Source: Trileptium ribeirensis
Lineage: Eukaryota > Nematoda > Enoplea > Enoplida > Thoracostomopsidae
Assembly: GCA_030248225.1 (NCBI GenBank)
Contig: JASANE010027705.1
Location: forward strand, 20,311-84,310
Reading direction: 5' to 3'
Length of the DNA: 64,000 bases
Of the stretch, positions 39,701 through 54,700 are shown piece by piece; the stretch's first letter is position 1, and each line of letters starts with the position of its first letter. A model generated the notes under the pieces. It was not told where the DNA came from and searched no databases. It saw only the letters and a program-made list of their open reading frames with translations. Both the position numbers and the translations under genes were made by a program.

Positions 39701-42700
39701 GATATTTTATGCAGGCCGGCGGTACACATGTTCCTCGTTCCGGCGACGAAATGGCGCGCCTGCCCTATCTTCGCACGTGGTTTCGTACTCGTTCTGCAAT
39801 CATACTACATCTTACCAATGGAACGCTTCAGGCGAGTTGAATCGGCTCCATTCCGTTTTCACGTAGAATGTAATGCATAGTGATGGGAAGGGATTTCTCA
39901 TGTCGTCATAAAATTGCGTATATATCACAACATCCGGATATGCACTACCATAATCCAAGAATCTAAAACTTTTAAATCCAAAACCCTTAACAAAAATTTG
40001 CCATTCACAGCATTGTAGCTTTAAGGATTTAAGATGTAAACGAAATAGGTTCTTTTGAAAAGATGCTTATGCACTGATATTTACGGTATAAGCTTACATT
40101 AGGTTAGCCGCTAAGCCTATTTTATAGTTGAAGACATTTAATTTAGGGTGGAGGATAATTTATTGAGCACAAAGTTCAAATTTGAGTATCCACTGGAATC
40201 ACGTGTACTTTGGGTAAAATTTAATTAAAAGGCGATCACATAGCAAGTCTTTATCAAAAATTTATCCTAAGTAAATCGATCAACGTGGACATTTGGGGTT
40301 TTTTGTATCCTCGAGATTTCGAGGGCGATGCCTCAGAGCCATCAGAACCCAACTAAAGTCCAGAGATCTGGAGCTTTGCTTGAACATACCCAAAAGCTGA
40401 ACAGCTAGCAATTTCGAGTCGAAAAAACAGGTCTAAATGCCTAAGTTCAGCCCAAAAATATGAAATTGGCGTGACACCGTGATTCCTAGGGATTGTCAGA
40501 GACCAGTCTTAGCCTTACTAGAACCCAGAGTTACGGAGTGTGGCTAAAGTGGATTTAAAATGGTGCCAATCCGCAGATTTAACATGCAAACTTAACTTTG
40601 TGTTTTCTGTGTGTTAAATATATTTCAACGTCAATCACTGCAAAGATTTTTTTGGGTCCACAGGTGGGTCTGGACCCAAAAAATTTTTGCTGTACCCACG
40701 CTGGACCCTGGGCAGTTTTGGCTTCGGAGACAAAGGGTCTGCTAATAAACTATAATACAAAGTGCAGGCTTTCAGTCGTTTGTGCTTACATCTGTATAAT
40801 ATTGCTTACTGCTGGTTTCACGGATGGCCCTCATCGTTTATTCTGGCTTGGGACAACCAGAGAATAATTTATATATTTGTAATTATGTAGTAATGTGAAA
40901 TTGCTTTTCGTGATTACGTTTCTTTATTGTGTAAAATTTCGTGAAATTCTCGAGCCAAAAATTGTAAGTTTGGACCCAGCGTTTAAGGTCTGGACCCAGG
41001 GTCCATTTTGAAAAACCCTGATCACTGCTATGTTTAATGCATAAACACTGTTATATAGCCTGAAATATATAGGCTACACTGGGAACAACCATAACCGTCC
41101 TATTCAACGGGATACTAAATCTGGTCTTCGAAACTTATAGTAAAACAGGTGGGCGAAGCAATGAAGGTACAATGTGGATTTAAAACGTAGTAAAATAACT
41201 TCCATTAAACATGATGTATTGCGATGGCATTATTGTCTCTGGAATTTTGAACACACAGAAGAAACCTGAAGACTGAATAGAATTTTATTTATCGATCAGT
41301 ATATCGTTTTTGGACACCCAGAGCAAATAAATGTCTTCTACGAACGACATTGAGTAAATTGCGTCAAATTGAATGTGCTTCTAACGCATTGAGCGTTGAC
41401 TAAATACTCGCTCTGTCTCCAACCGCCTCTATACTGGACATACGTTTGTTACAAGTTATTCCGTAGGAAACTTGAAATTGTTGGTTTATATAGCACTGAA
41501 AAAAGTAAAAGAAGTATACAATTATTTTGTGGTCAGTGGTCAGACACAATGTTTAGGCTAGCTTTGGTTAACCAGTACCCTCACAGTTCATTATCAAGAA
41601 TGCAGGTTCTGGCTGCTTTGCCCATGATATATTACTTTACTCCAATGTGGACTGATTTACAAAGTTTACCAGCGCACTGGCTGGTGCATGACAATTAATA
41701 TTAGCCATCCTTACAGCTAAGTACTTTTAAATAATCCATACTTTCCTACCTAATTGGACTGGTTTAATTCTAACATAAACCTCAGACTTGTGAATGAGCA
41801 AAATAGCTGCTACAAGCATCGACTTGGCTTTGTTTTGTTAACAAAATGCTAGAGAGTCAAGATGAAAAATCTACTGAAATTATGTATCCTACTTATGTTT
41901 CACAGAGCAATTTGCTGAGTTAAGATATAGCATATCGACATATCGCAAAAGGTGTTGGTGTACCTATGCTTCACTGCGCTCTGCAATCTCAATATATTTA
42001 CTAGTTCTAGTTTGTGAATTGTTTGTAATTTCAGATTAATTTCTTTCAAGATCACACTAAAATCATATTGTGCCCTCTCATGAGTGCTGTTACGTACATA
42101 AACGAAAACAAAGATAGCAGGACATTTCGTTTCGACTTGATCTCTCGGTATGGATGTTCAGAAGATCTCGAGTAAGTAATGAATTTACGAGACAACAATA
42201 TGTAAACCGCAAGAACTACCGGCCCATTCGCTTGAGGAGGAAAGTACACGTGAGTACCATTGGTGTGCCAAAAAATTGGGATAACAAATTCGGGGTCAGA
42301 TGCCAAACCTGGGGAAGGCGAAGGGCCCAATTAACAGAGGCTTCGCGAGAAAACCAATTTGTTCTGTTGTTAATTCAAGACAGGTCTTTTTCATTGGTGG
42401 CGAGAGTACAAATATAAATCTAAGTATATAGCTAGTTTTCCTCCGTGGTTGAATTTTTACTTTATTTGACATCTAAACTAGACGCAACCGGACCTGTGGG
42501 TCGTTCCGGATCGAAATTCCTGTGGTCGCTTTTAATTTATAATACCTGAATAATTCAAGTATAATTTAGCGGTTGCAATTATACTGTTTTAATGTTTTCG
42601 TTTCATGCCACATGTTTGTTTTCATGGTACTAAGATCAAGACCAACAACAACCTTTGGCTGCGGTTTTAATCAGCAGTCTTGAACTGGATGCTTCTAGGA

Positions 42701-45700
42701 AGCGTTTTATAAAAGAGGGGCCCAGCACAATACGTTACAATTATTGAATTACCTTTAGGTGCAATCGTATCAACTTTCCCGACATCATCATATTAGTCGT
42801 TAAGCCGTCGAAGTTCATGTTGTCTATAGTGTAATCATTGCTCGATTGACTGTTCTATGAAATATGTTTTATGTGCCTAGTTATAAAAAGGGGTCCAGCA
42901 CAATACGTCACTATTAAAATATCTTTAGGTGTGATCGTATCAACGTTATTATCATATTTCTGATATCGTTATTAATCGTTAACCGGTCGAAGTTTGTGTT
43001 TTCCATTGTTTAAGCGCTGCACGGGTTATTGTCCTATGAAAGATGTGTATAAAAAATAGGTAATTACTGAGGTTGACTATACGTGGACATATACTATTAA
43101 ACAGTCAAATTGGAATAGAAATTGGCCAGTTGTTGTACTGCAAACACAAGTTTTTCTTTAAGTAGATTGATTGATCAAGTTTAAAGATTAATCCAATATT
43201 TCTCGGCTGATCGCGATACAGTAGTAACCGTAAAGTTACATATATTTCACATGAGCAGTGAAAGTAGTGACCAGATCGGTTCACCTACAGCGAAGCCTAC
43301 ATACAAGAGTGACATTTTAGAGATTTTAGACCAAACCTTTTAACACATAAAGGCTGCGCAGTAAGTAATGTAGAGCTGTGGCTAGTGGTAGATGTATGTC
43401 ATATAAAATTTTATACAATACCTAAATTTTATTCATATTTGTCAAATATTACCATGTTACAAATCAAAAGCCTAAGATTACGCTGATTTTGTCGCAAATG
43501 TGTTTAAGTAGGGTCGTCACAAAAGGTGGATGCGGGGAGGGCGATCTCATCCCTTTTTAAAGATAATCACGAAAAATCAACTGATGGTGTTATAATAAAA
43601 TGAATATAATCGACTTCCGCTTTTTGCCAGCCCACCCGCTTTTGGAGAACTTGCGCGCTTCTGGTTCTGAGACCGTGGGTTTACCGCTACCACCGATATT
43701 TGTAGTATGTTTATGCCTCATGTGGTTATATGTTCTATGAAAATTTCAGCTAAATCGGTCCGCCTATTCTCAAGTTACAAATGATCATAGCCAAATTTGG
43801 ACTGATTTTACCATGAAAAAGAGGGTTATTCAGAACTGGCCCCTTAGCGGGTGGAGTTATAGATAAACACGTGTGCATGAGAACATGCTAACCCCTTGAC
43901 ACATCAAATAAAAAATGATTAGCCAAATCCTCTTATCCATCTCTGACCTAGAGTTTAAATAAAATATCGTCCTTTCACATGTGAGCGAAAAACCAGCTAA
44001 ATAATTAGTAAAGAAATTGGCTTAAAAACCGGCAACAATATTTATACATAGAGCTCAATATATTTCCACCGAAGTTGAGTTAGACGATATACCTATGGCT
44101 CGATGGACCGTAACACCGTCGGCTTTTGTGCGCAATCGAGTGTCGATCGCTGCACCTTCCATGTTTGATTTACTTTGAATTCTTTTTTTTCAATTAATGT
44201 TTGCAAGGACTTAGGGTCTATAAGACCCAAGGGTAAATATTTACTACAGTTTCCATACTTTGCATTATATCTTATCTTGGCTTTTCCATTGTGCAAACAA
44301 ACAAACAAAAGCTTTACATAACTGGTGTTATCTTAATTTAATGTAACACCCATATTGGATCGTTACGAGATAGTGTAATCCGGGCCACAGTGTAATGGCC
44401 AACATTTACGGATATCTCCCGAAGTCGAACGCCCTACGTGAACGGCTTCGAAAGGACTCGAAGCCCTTTCCCCACATCGCAGTAATCATGCGCAGTCGGA
44501 ACAGTCTTGAAAACCGTTGACCTTTTGAACTCAAGAAAACCGACTGAACGAATCCCCGCCATCGCCTCAGTTATGATCACTATGTACACAACAGTACAGA
44601 TCAGGACATGCAAGATGCATTTTCAATATTCCGGTTTGCACCGCCGACATGTTAGTGGTTAGAATGGGAATTGTTACTATTTCAGGAATGAATGATTGCA
44701 ATATCATTATTTCTGTTCTTCGTTGTACGATATTGATTGTTTTGCCATGAAGGCACCCATTGACATTTGTATGTTATTACTGTTGTTGCTCTATCATACC
44801 ATACCATTTCTGTTTGCCATAAAGGCACCCATCTGCTTATTTTATTCATGTATCATTACCATGATTAGATCGATCGTATAATATACATATTATGTATCAT
44901 TGGTCTTGCATATACCTATTGATAAACTGATTGTATTGAGGACGTGTACCCGATTTGTACCATGAATTGTACGTGATATATATTGGTATAACCGTATATA
45001 TACTGTTATTTGAGTGCCATTTATATTTGTTTCGTTGATTTTGGCCATAAAGGCACATACTCGTACGTAATTATATGATATTTTATTGTATTTCTATGAT
45101 CATTGTTATATTTGTCGTGCCCTTGCAAGTTTTAATTTTTGATGTACGTAGTTGGGAGAAACCCATAACTGATTAGGTTGATCGATTTTAGAGAAGCGTT
45201 CGTGATCGTAAGTGAATAAATTGGTATTTTTATAGGTATAACTGTTCGGGTTTGTGAGACCTTTCCCTACCCGATCCGCGACTAAATAGGATGATACGAC
45301 TCCCCGAATACATCGATATGTATAGGAAGAGCCTACCCTGCGTGGTCGTACCGTGAAATTCACCCCGATTTTTTGGCAGAACAGATTGGCCGCGACGGAA
45401 ACCCGTCACGACCGTCCTCACAAGTGAGGATCACAAGAATATTGGATGTCCGCCCTATAGCTAACAGCGAATAAGTAAATTTCCTGAAAATTATTAGCAC
45501 AAAAAGTTACATATCAGTTTGTTCAAAAATAAGAAATACACTGGTAAACTATAGCGACTAAAATTTTATCAGCTACTACCAGAGTTCATTTCCGCTGGCT
45601 AAGTCAGCTGATAAAACTAAAAGAAATTGACAATTCCGAAAAGTCGGAATTGAAGGTAACGGCTCCGGCCCATAACTCCGGAACCGTTAGGAAATCAAAA

Positions 45701-48700
45701 TTTAAGGACTTAACATTTTCGATATAGAATTTTACAGTCTTTAAAATGAGACCAGTCCCGTGGATACCTGGTCAGGATTCGCGGACTTATAAAGAAATAC
45801 CAATGTACGTATACATGACAAATAAATCACACAAAATGCAATAACTTAACCCATAATTAACATACAATTGTGTCATCGTTAGATTCCCTGAAACCGAGGC
45901 TTTTATTTGAGCTCGAAGGGAACCCGTTGTGCGTACGTTTGGGTACCCTTTCCCGTGAAAAACGCAGAAATTATGCCTCTGTAGGCGTGCGCCCCGTCAT
46001 TCGCTTCCCCTTGTCAAATCCGACACCAATATGTACCCAACACCCCACAAAAACGCAACCCGAACTCGCGGGAGCCGTGTAAAACCGTTAATTCTTTATA
46101 AAATTTATGACGGGCTCGTCGGAGTGCCCACCTTCCATTTTGTTGTCCAAAGATGGATCCGTTACATATCAAAATGCCCGGACGCACACGCCGAATCCGA
46201 AACTCTTTTGGCACTTTGACCGTCACCGAGAGAGTGAAACCATCTTTTTACCTCCGTTGCCCTCGTTTGTTTATTTAAGCTGTGTCGCTTTTCTACGGAC
46301 GTTGGTCCCAACTAGGTGAGAATGCACATTTATGAATACATATATATGTATATGGGTCATTTCACGAAACCATGTCATTTTAGTCGGGGGGGGCTACATC
46401 GGCACTTTTTGGCCCATACCACCAGTCTTTTGTAAGGAAATTTAATGTCGCTGTGAGATGTAGTAATAGCATATCCGACGATCATAACGAGGTATAATGG
46501 ACCTCTGTACCCCAAACATAGCAGGAGCCAGAGGCCCTCAACCCGGGTTGGTCAAATGAAGCCAAAAACACATGTCCTAATATAAACGTTCGCTGTATCG
46601 CTAGCACGTGATACATATATGTGTTTTTCATTTCACTGTGATCCATTGGTATTTGCTAATTTTTCCGGAAAAACTTGGGAGTAAGCATCGACACTGAAGC
46701 TGACGTCAAGCTTCCGAAAATTTTTTTCGTGACATGTAGCCCCCCGACCAAGGTCAAATCTGGCAGCTTTCAGACGCTGGTAAATAACGTAAAAGTGCAC
46801 TAGCGCCAAAAATGCTATATAACGGTAATCGCAATCAGTACAGGTGTTATTGAAAAAAAAGAATATCAGCGTCTGTCCATGTGTTATTTCATTATGAGGT
46901 CGAAGGTCATAAAATGCCAAAAAATGGGGTATGCAAAATGTAGCCCCCCCCCGACCTGACCAAACTTAAATTTAAAAAAGCCAAATTTAGCATACAGTCT
47001 TACAATAGGCCGGATATAAACATAGTAAAGCCCCACTAGAATCGACCCATCTATTAAAAATTTTTAATGAAAATGTAGCCCCCCCCGACCTGGCGTGTAG
47101 CCCCCCGCCCGCATGTATAATCAAAGTAATCGAAGGTCGCAAGAATCATATTAGTATATAAGTTCATCATCATTGCACTATGATATGGGGCCGTGCTGTG
47201 AACTGGGCAGCTAGGAAACCCTTCTGCCTCCCCGCACATCTATTACACGCATTGTCCTTGGTATCATCACTTAAATGTAAACTGGTCATAGATCGATTGT
47301 ATTTGTTTTACACCAGATTACATCTAGAATGTATAGAAGTAGCTAAAGTTTGGCGCGTTGCATGTTGTAGGAAGCTGTAGCCCCCCCGACCTGAGGTGTA
47401 GCCCCCCACCCGACTCAACATATCGGGGTGCCATTTTTTACAAGGCCTAAGGATCTGCCTGAAATTTTTTCTCAGACGTCCCCCGCTCATGGTTGGTTTG
47501 TGAGCATAAAATAGTATCTGTAGGTGCTGTCTCCGTTGCGCTAGAAAAACTTTTGCGACAGGCTTGTTCTAAATTGGTCGGTTTTAACCCCAATAATGCC
47601 CTAGCAGCATCAATTTTAGGTCGCCAGTGCTCCAAATGGCTTGACTAGGACCATTTTGGATGGACTTGCATAAAAATAGACCATGGTTCGCGTGTCACTC
47701 CGTCAACACTACAGAATAATGACTTATTTCGGATTAAAATTTGACCCCCAGGGGGGCCCTTTCCAACCCCTGTAGCAGGTTTCAGGTAGCTCGTTTTGCA
47801 TAGAGACCTCGATATTCGAAAAATTCAGGGTTTTTTACATCGGAAGGGGTCTAGACACTGTACATTCGAAAACGTTTCATTTTGGCTTCAAAAAGTGGTG
47901 TTTCAAAAGTACATGGTTTCGTGAAATGACCCATATATCTATAAAAGGATAACACATTTTCAGTATTAACTTTATATCTACACTGAGTCAACGATTGAGT
48001 TAGTATTGAATTTATATAAAAGTGGCTATAAGCGGTCCACACGTGGATACGCCGATATTTCATTGTAGTCCGATTAAGCTAACGCTGTTCTCGAGTAAAC
48101 GCGGCGAAACTTAAATTTGATGACAAACTTGATATAAGTTTTATATTGAAGTCTTTGATCAGCAAGTATAAATTTAATATAAAACTTGAAACTTGTAAGA
48201 ACGTTGTCAAACGGATCAAGTACCGTTGTCCTTAAATAAACAAGTTAGATTGCTAACTTAGGTACACTTTGTATGAACTTTATATTAAGTTTATATAACG
48301 TTCTTGTCAGTAGAAAATTTATACGAGTATATATAAAAGTTGTCGATATTCGCAGAACCATCGAATTGTAAGCTCTAGAGCAAATAAATTTGGTCTTTCA
48401 ATTTAGTACAAAGTTATATTAAAGTTAGTAGCTTAATATTAAGTTAATTTAAAAGTTTATATAATTTTAGTTTGGAAATTTGAAATTTCAAATTATAAAG
48501 TACTACAAACCCCGTGAAAAGGGTAGGGGTTTATATACTTGTAAAATAACGGTGACTTTAGGACTGAGAAAAAACTAAAGGACTCGCAGAGTCTAGTCAG
48601 AGCTAGAGAATCCTCGCTGATATATTTATAGTTTAAACAAGAAGTTTCCAGAAACTTTATATTAAATTTATAAAAGTTTTATATGAAACGGTCGTAAATC

Positions 48701-51700
48701 ACTTTAATTATATAGAGATTGGACATTAAAATGGTCCAAAATTGATCGAAATTGAAACTGATAAGAAAGTTTACTTATAAGCTTAGAAACTGGAGTCAAA
48801 TCGTCCCAAAAGTGCTGACCAAGCACTTTTATTAAAATTTTAACGACCCAATAAATAAAATTTAATTGCGAAAATTAAAGTATTTAAACGGCACCACACA
48901 AGCTCTCGAGCGTTCAGTTTGACTTCGGTTTGCAGACCGGCTCTGTAGCTATTGGTACTTTAGCTTTATAGTTTCTTTTCTCTTCCCTTTATTGCTTTCG
49001 GTTTCGCGAATGGATGGACGTCGAAGAGTCAACTCCGAGTATGTAAGTGTGGACAGGGAGGCATAGCTTATTAAATGAGTAAGACTAGCTTTAGATAGGA
49101 TAAGCCCGGAGAGTAGTCAAAGGCTAATAGAGCCGAGAGTTCGTGTTGATTAGTGGAAATTGTCAGCCTCCAAGGACTCCCTATCCGTACTTTCGTTTTA
49201 CATGATAGTCTAGTCCGTCCTAGCATGTCCCGCAGACCCTCAGTCGTAGTTAGCCAATCACAAGATTCAGTTAGAAAGTCGAAGTTGTACTGAACCTCCC
49301 TCGGTCCTTAGTTAAGTTATAAACTGACGCGACATTCGAGACTTGTTTTACATGATTTCCTGAATATAGCTACTTGTCCGAATTTGACAATTGAGCCGAC
49401 CGAGGTTAAATAAAACTTTAAGCGATGGATATCTAGAATAAAGCTCCGCACCATCCTTGGCCTTGCTTGATGAATTTGAATTCAGTATCATTAAGAGAAT
49501 TCACTATTTAGGAAGAAGTATCGTTGCTAAATCGTGATCGGAATAATTGTTAACCGCCACTTGTGAGCGAAAAAATTTACCTGACCCGTTGTTCCTTCCA
49601 GCAACATTGCTGAGGTTTCGTTAGGATTTTAGTATCAACGTATAAAAAACGAGCCTAAGATCTAACCGACCCGTAAACGAATTTGTTAATCTAGTCTCGC
49701 ATGAATGAGATAGCTTTCTCTGAGTGAAAATTTAATATTTCTCAACACTTACTCCAGAAATTCGGCTGAAATTTTACCCGAACCTCCCTAAGGATCCCAG
49801 CTGTTGATTTAATTCATAAAAGTTTTGATTATCGCGTCGGAATCACAAACCCGACGACTCTGAAGGGACTTGCTCCCACCGAGAACGTAAATGTGGAATA
49901 TTTTAAGATTCCCTCCAGGAATTTTGTAGAAACGTTGGTCGTTTCTTTGGAGGAATGTCCGCCACCGAATGCCACTTTAAAATTTGATAATACCGCGTCG
50001 GAATCACAAACCCGACGAACCGACAGGGGTCCGCCCCTACCTAAAATATCAAACGTTTATAATTCAAAATTCCTACTACGAATTTTGACGATCTTTACTC
50101 TACAAATAGAGGCCTTTTAGGCCTTCCATTTGCGCTATTGAGCCCCATGGCCCGTTCAAAAATTATGAAAAATATGGAGCCTAGCAGCGCAAAAGCCGCT
50201 CATGGTCTACACAAATTTCATAGTTTCCCTTCCTCGTATATACATTTTCCAGGGAGTAACAGGAATTCCGGTTCCGGCGAAAATCGTGTTCCGGTTGCGG
50301 TTCCGGCAAAGGACAAAAACCATACCGGAACCGGAATTCCGATTCAAAAATTTTGTTTGAAATTTTCCACGTTTTTTGCTTCATCCTGTAATCAAACATA
50401 TGTAAAATATTATACAATGATCAAGCTCCAATACAACCAAACAAAAGAAAAGATTAACCAATTTGCCGTATGATACGTAAGTAGGGACATAATTTGAGCA
50501 GGAATTTTTCATAATAACCTGCAGGAGTTTGTTAAATCAAAGCCAGGTCGATGCTTGTAGCAGCTATTTTACACATTCAGAAGTCTGCGGTGTACGTTCG
50601 AATTAAACCCGACCAACTCGGTACAGAGTATGGATTACGTTTAGGTACTTAGCGTAAGCTTGGCTGTCATAAATTGCGTCAAGCACCAACCACTGCGCTT
50701 GTAAACTTTGTAAATCAGTCTACATTGAAGCAAAGTAACGTTCTCTGCAACGCAGCTAGAAACTGCTTTCTTGGCAATGAACTGTATTTATTGAAACTCT
50801 GCGCGCAGCGTCACAGTGTGTCTCATTTATAGCATTCTGATTAGAAAGTTATCATTATGATCTAACTGACGGGCACTGTTTGTCCAACGCTAGCATAAAC
50901 AGTGTCTCTGACCACTGATCAGAAAATTACCTTCTATCTATTATTTTCTCTTAGAATCATATAAACCAATAATTTTAAGTTTCCTACAGAAGAACATGCA
51001 ACAAACGTATGTGTAGTAAAGGGAGACGACTGGAGAAGGGAGCGAAAGTGTGTATTCTACGCTCCAAGCTTTGTAAGCACATTCGACTTGACGCAGTATA
51101 CGCAGTGGTGTATAGTGGAAGACATTTTTGCTCTGAATGTCCAAAACCGACATATTTGATCGATAAATAAACATTATTAGCTTCCTCAGTCTCTTTAAAG
51201 TTTCAGAAAGGCAATAATATCATCGCAATACATTAAGTTTAATGTAAAAGTTATTTTTACCACATGTTAAATCCATTGTACCTGCATTTCTTCCACCATC
51301 TGTTTTACTATATATAAATTTCGAAGACTAGGTTCCGGATCCGGTTTAAATGGACGGTTCCGGTCGCTGGTTCCGGTTCCGGTTATTCCCTGATATTTTC
51401 ATAGTAGGTTTTGGTTTACCTTTTGCACGTATTTTCCAAGCTTTCAGCTTTACAGTTCAGTCATATTTCTCTCTCTCTCTCTCTCTGAGTATAGTCATCA
51501 ATGCAGCACGAAAACCTTCGGAGTCTCGAAACTCCGATATACGGCCGCTGCAATGAAAATACTAAATTTACCATAGTTGGTTATTTTAATTTTAGTGGCA
51601 AACATTTTTGTGTACGAAATTTAGCGATGACGCGATATCGGATCTATCGCGTCCCGGCCCGACGGACCAATTTTTGCGAGCACCGACCTAGTAAAATAAA

Positions 51701-54700
51701 AGGTTAGGTCCAACCCAAACCCCGTGTAAAGTTTCACGGAGAAACGCTAGCGAATTATTAAGAAATTCAAAATTGTTGGTTTGCCCCTCCATCTTGATGA
51801 ACTGGGTTATAGATTTCGATTCGAACCGAGCCAATTGGATGGCTTAAGGCATAAACCGAGTTGAACTCAATAGGAAAATTTATCACAATGATATTGACCA
51901 GCAGATCCGTTTTCGGACGTCTTTGATAGGTGGGAACCATGCAAACTTGAAATAACAAATTTAATAGCAAATAGATCTCTTTTCGAAAGCTGATGCGCAG
52001 GATTTGCTTCTTGTATCATAAATCAGGGATCCGCCTGAGCTCGTCCCTCGTCCCCTACTAGTACTGTCGCGTCGTAGCGGCGAAGAGCAATTTACCGAGA
52101 TACCATAAGGACTTCTCTTTTTAGGATACCGAGTAAGACGTGCAAATAGCTAAGAAATCAGCTACCCGAACTATACACTTTAACACGACTGAGCTTGAGG
52201 AAATTTTGAACAACCCCAGAGCGGTTCATTGCTTCGGCAGTGGCCCAATCGCACTTTCTGACTAGAGATCAAGCATTAATCTCTCAAGTTTAGGCAGTCC
52301 ATAGCACGAGCCGATGAAGTTACCAAGCATTTGTTGACCCGTGTACATATAGCCTTTGCCCGCAGATCCGTCAAATTATTTCAATCTTTTGGTCAACACT
52401 GAATAGTACAATTAGTACTTCGTATATTTGTAAACCGTTGGACCCGCATCCAGTTCTGGAGCATTACCTTTTGGTTGAATATCTAACGAACCTCGACTTA
52501 CGTTTGTATGATCGTATTAGCAGTGAAAATTGAAGGCTAAGGTAACGCCTTCAACCATTCCGTTAAAGTAGGAGGATACCAGAGTCTTACGATAGGCTAA
52601 AGAAATACACAAAGTAACTGAATCAACTAAACCCTCTGCACACTTATATTAGGACGTGGAATACCCGAAGTAGTACTTCCTAGTTCAGTATATATTCAAG
52701 ATTTCTTTTCCACTTACGGTATAGTCTTAGTTTTTCGCTAAGAATGTAGAGATTGTTCCGCTGAGCCAAGCGTGAACGAAGATCCTGGGCGAACCCCGAG
52801 TTAGGCTCAAAATCGACAATTTAGCTCATTTCCCTGGATCCAGCTCGATGCAGCGTCCTCTTAAATCGCACAAATTTGGCCGTGAAATCGAAATATCAAT
52901 ATTCCTAGTATTGATGAAATACAATTAATGTACACAACACATAGTAAATTTTAGTGTAATTTTGCGTTGCAAAACTCTGAAAAGTTAGACAATTCGGTCC
53001 CAATCTTTTTCTATCGGGACCTCTAAGCCACTTAGAAGAAATCTTACCCCGTCAATTATGAATCTATTCTGGCTCACGCTCATGGACGCGAGAAAATCCA
53101 CTTTGCGCAGTTATTTAGGTTCCAAACGAGTATAAATCAAAGACTAAATCCCCATTCTTTGTTTTATTGTAGTTGGAGTATAATTTTGTAGGAATTTGGA
53201 ACCACGATTTGTTTGTTACACACCATATTTAAGGAAACTCTTTTTGGTACCCGAGGTTACCGTTCGTACATACGTATGCGTATAGGAGAGAAAGTTATGC
53301 CGTCGCACTCGAAAATTAGGAGTCGTACCCGTTGTAAACTCGCGAACTTGCACCCAGGTTAATGTATAATCCTGTATATTTTGTACCCGTATCGATTGTT
53401 TAACCGTGCCTTTGATGATTTGTTATTACTTGCCGTATCTTAACCTATTTTGTTATCCGTACCATATCGACTCGCGTATCATGTACCATAGCCGTTGCTT
53501 AGGATGAACAAAATCAAACCCCAAAATCCTGTTGTGTACGCTTTGACCCGCATGTCCGAATTTACCTGTTTCGTATTGCCGCCTTTAGCTTACCTGAACC
53601 TATTGTTTAATCGGAGTACCCTCGTATTAGTAGACTTCGTACCGAGTGAGTAGTTACTCGAATGGCGCCTCGATAACTAACTGACTATCGCCTCGTGTTT
53701 TAAGTACGTTTTCCGTCCCATTGTTCGACTAAGGTAAGCACAGCTGTATTGCTATGAGGATTTAATTCATTAATTCGCACACCGTTATTCGTTAGTCAGC
53801 TGTGAGAGGTCCGTGAAAAAGGCGATGACTCCGACATGCCCATCTCTTTGTTCCCCTCCGACTCCGTGATGGCGCACAATACCGCATTGTTGTATCTATT
53901 GTATTCAAAACACACTTCCAGGTGGAACGGTGATAGGGAATATTGGTATGGTCTCTTTGGCCTGCGAGCAGGTGATCGGAGCCAACCTCCCTAGGGACCT
54001 CAAAAATAGTCCCGCTTAGGCTACGAACCCATTAAGTCCGCCCTCGAGGTTACGATAGCCGGGGTCGTATGGGCATGACGTTTGTGGAATTGCGTAATGC
54101 AGCAGCGTCATGTCGATCTGATACATTAATAATTTATTCATTTGTTTGCTGCTACCTTTTAAAATTAAAGGACAACACAGTGTCCACTCCCTGAAACGGG
54201 ATAATCACCTTCCGAAACCATGTTCGGCAATTTTACATCGTGATGGAAAACGGCTTCCTATTATTTAATTTTCCGCCAGCTGGTACTATTTATACTGACA
54301 TGATAGTATTTTATCGGAATGACGGTCACATTTGGCTAAATACGGTCCTGTCTTCCACCCCGCTAAGCGAAACACGTTAACACCACAAAATTAATCTGAA
54401 CAGGGGCGGTCCTTATAGGACCGGACTTTGTGACATGAAGTTGAATTACTAGTCCAAACAGCTTGTCGGTACTGCAAATCTCGAGGGAGCGACCAGCGAA
54501 GGATACTTGTTTATTTGGGATGATTGCCGATAGGGGTCGACAGCTGTATTCCGGAATCTCTGAGGCACTGTAGGTATAACTATGCGCGTTGAACGTGTTC
54601 CGAGTAACGTAAAACCTTTTAAAAGTTTATTGGTTGCATTACGAAATGGTATAGACCAAGTTTTTCAGTGATGGTCGATCTGTTCCATTGTTTTTGATAA

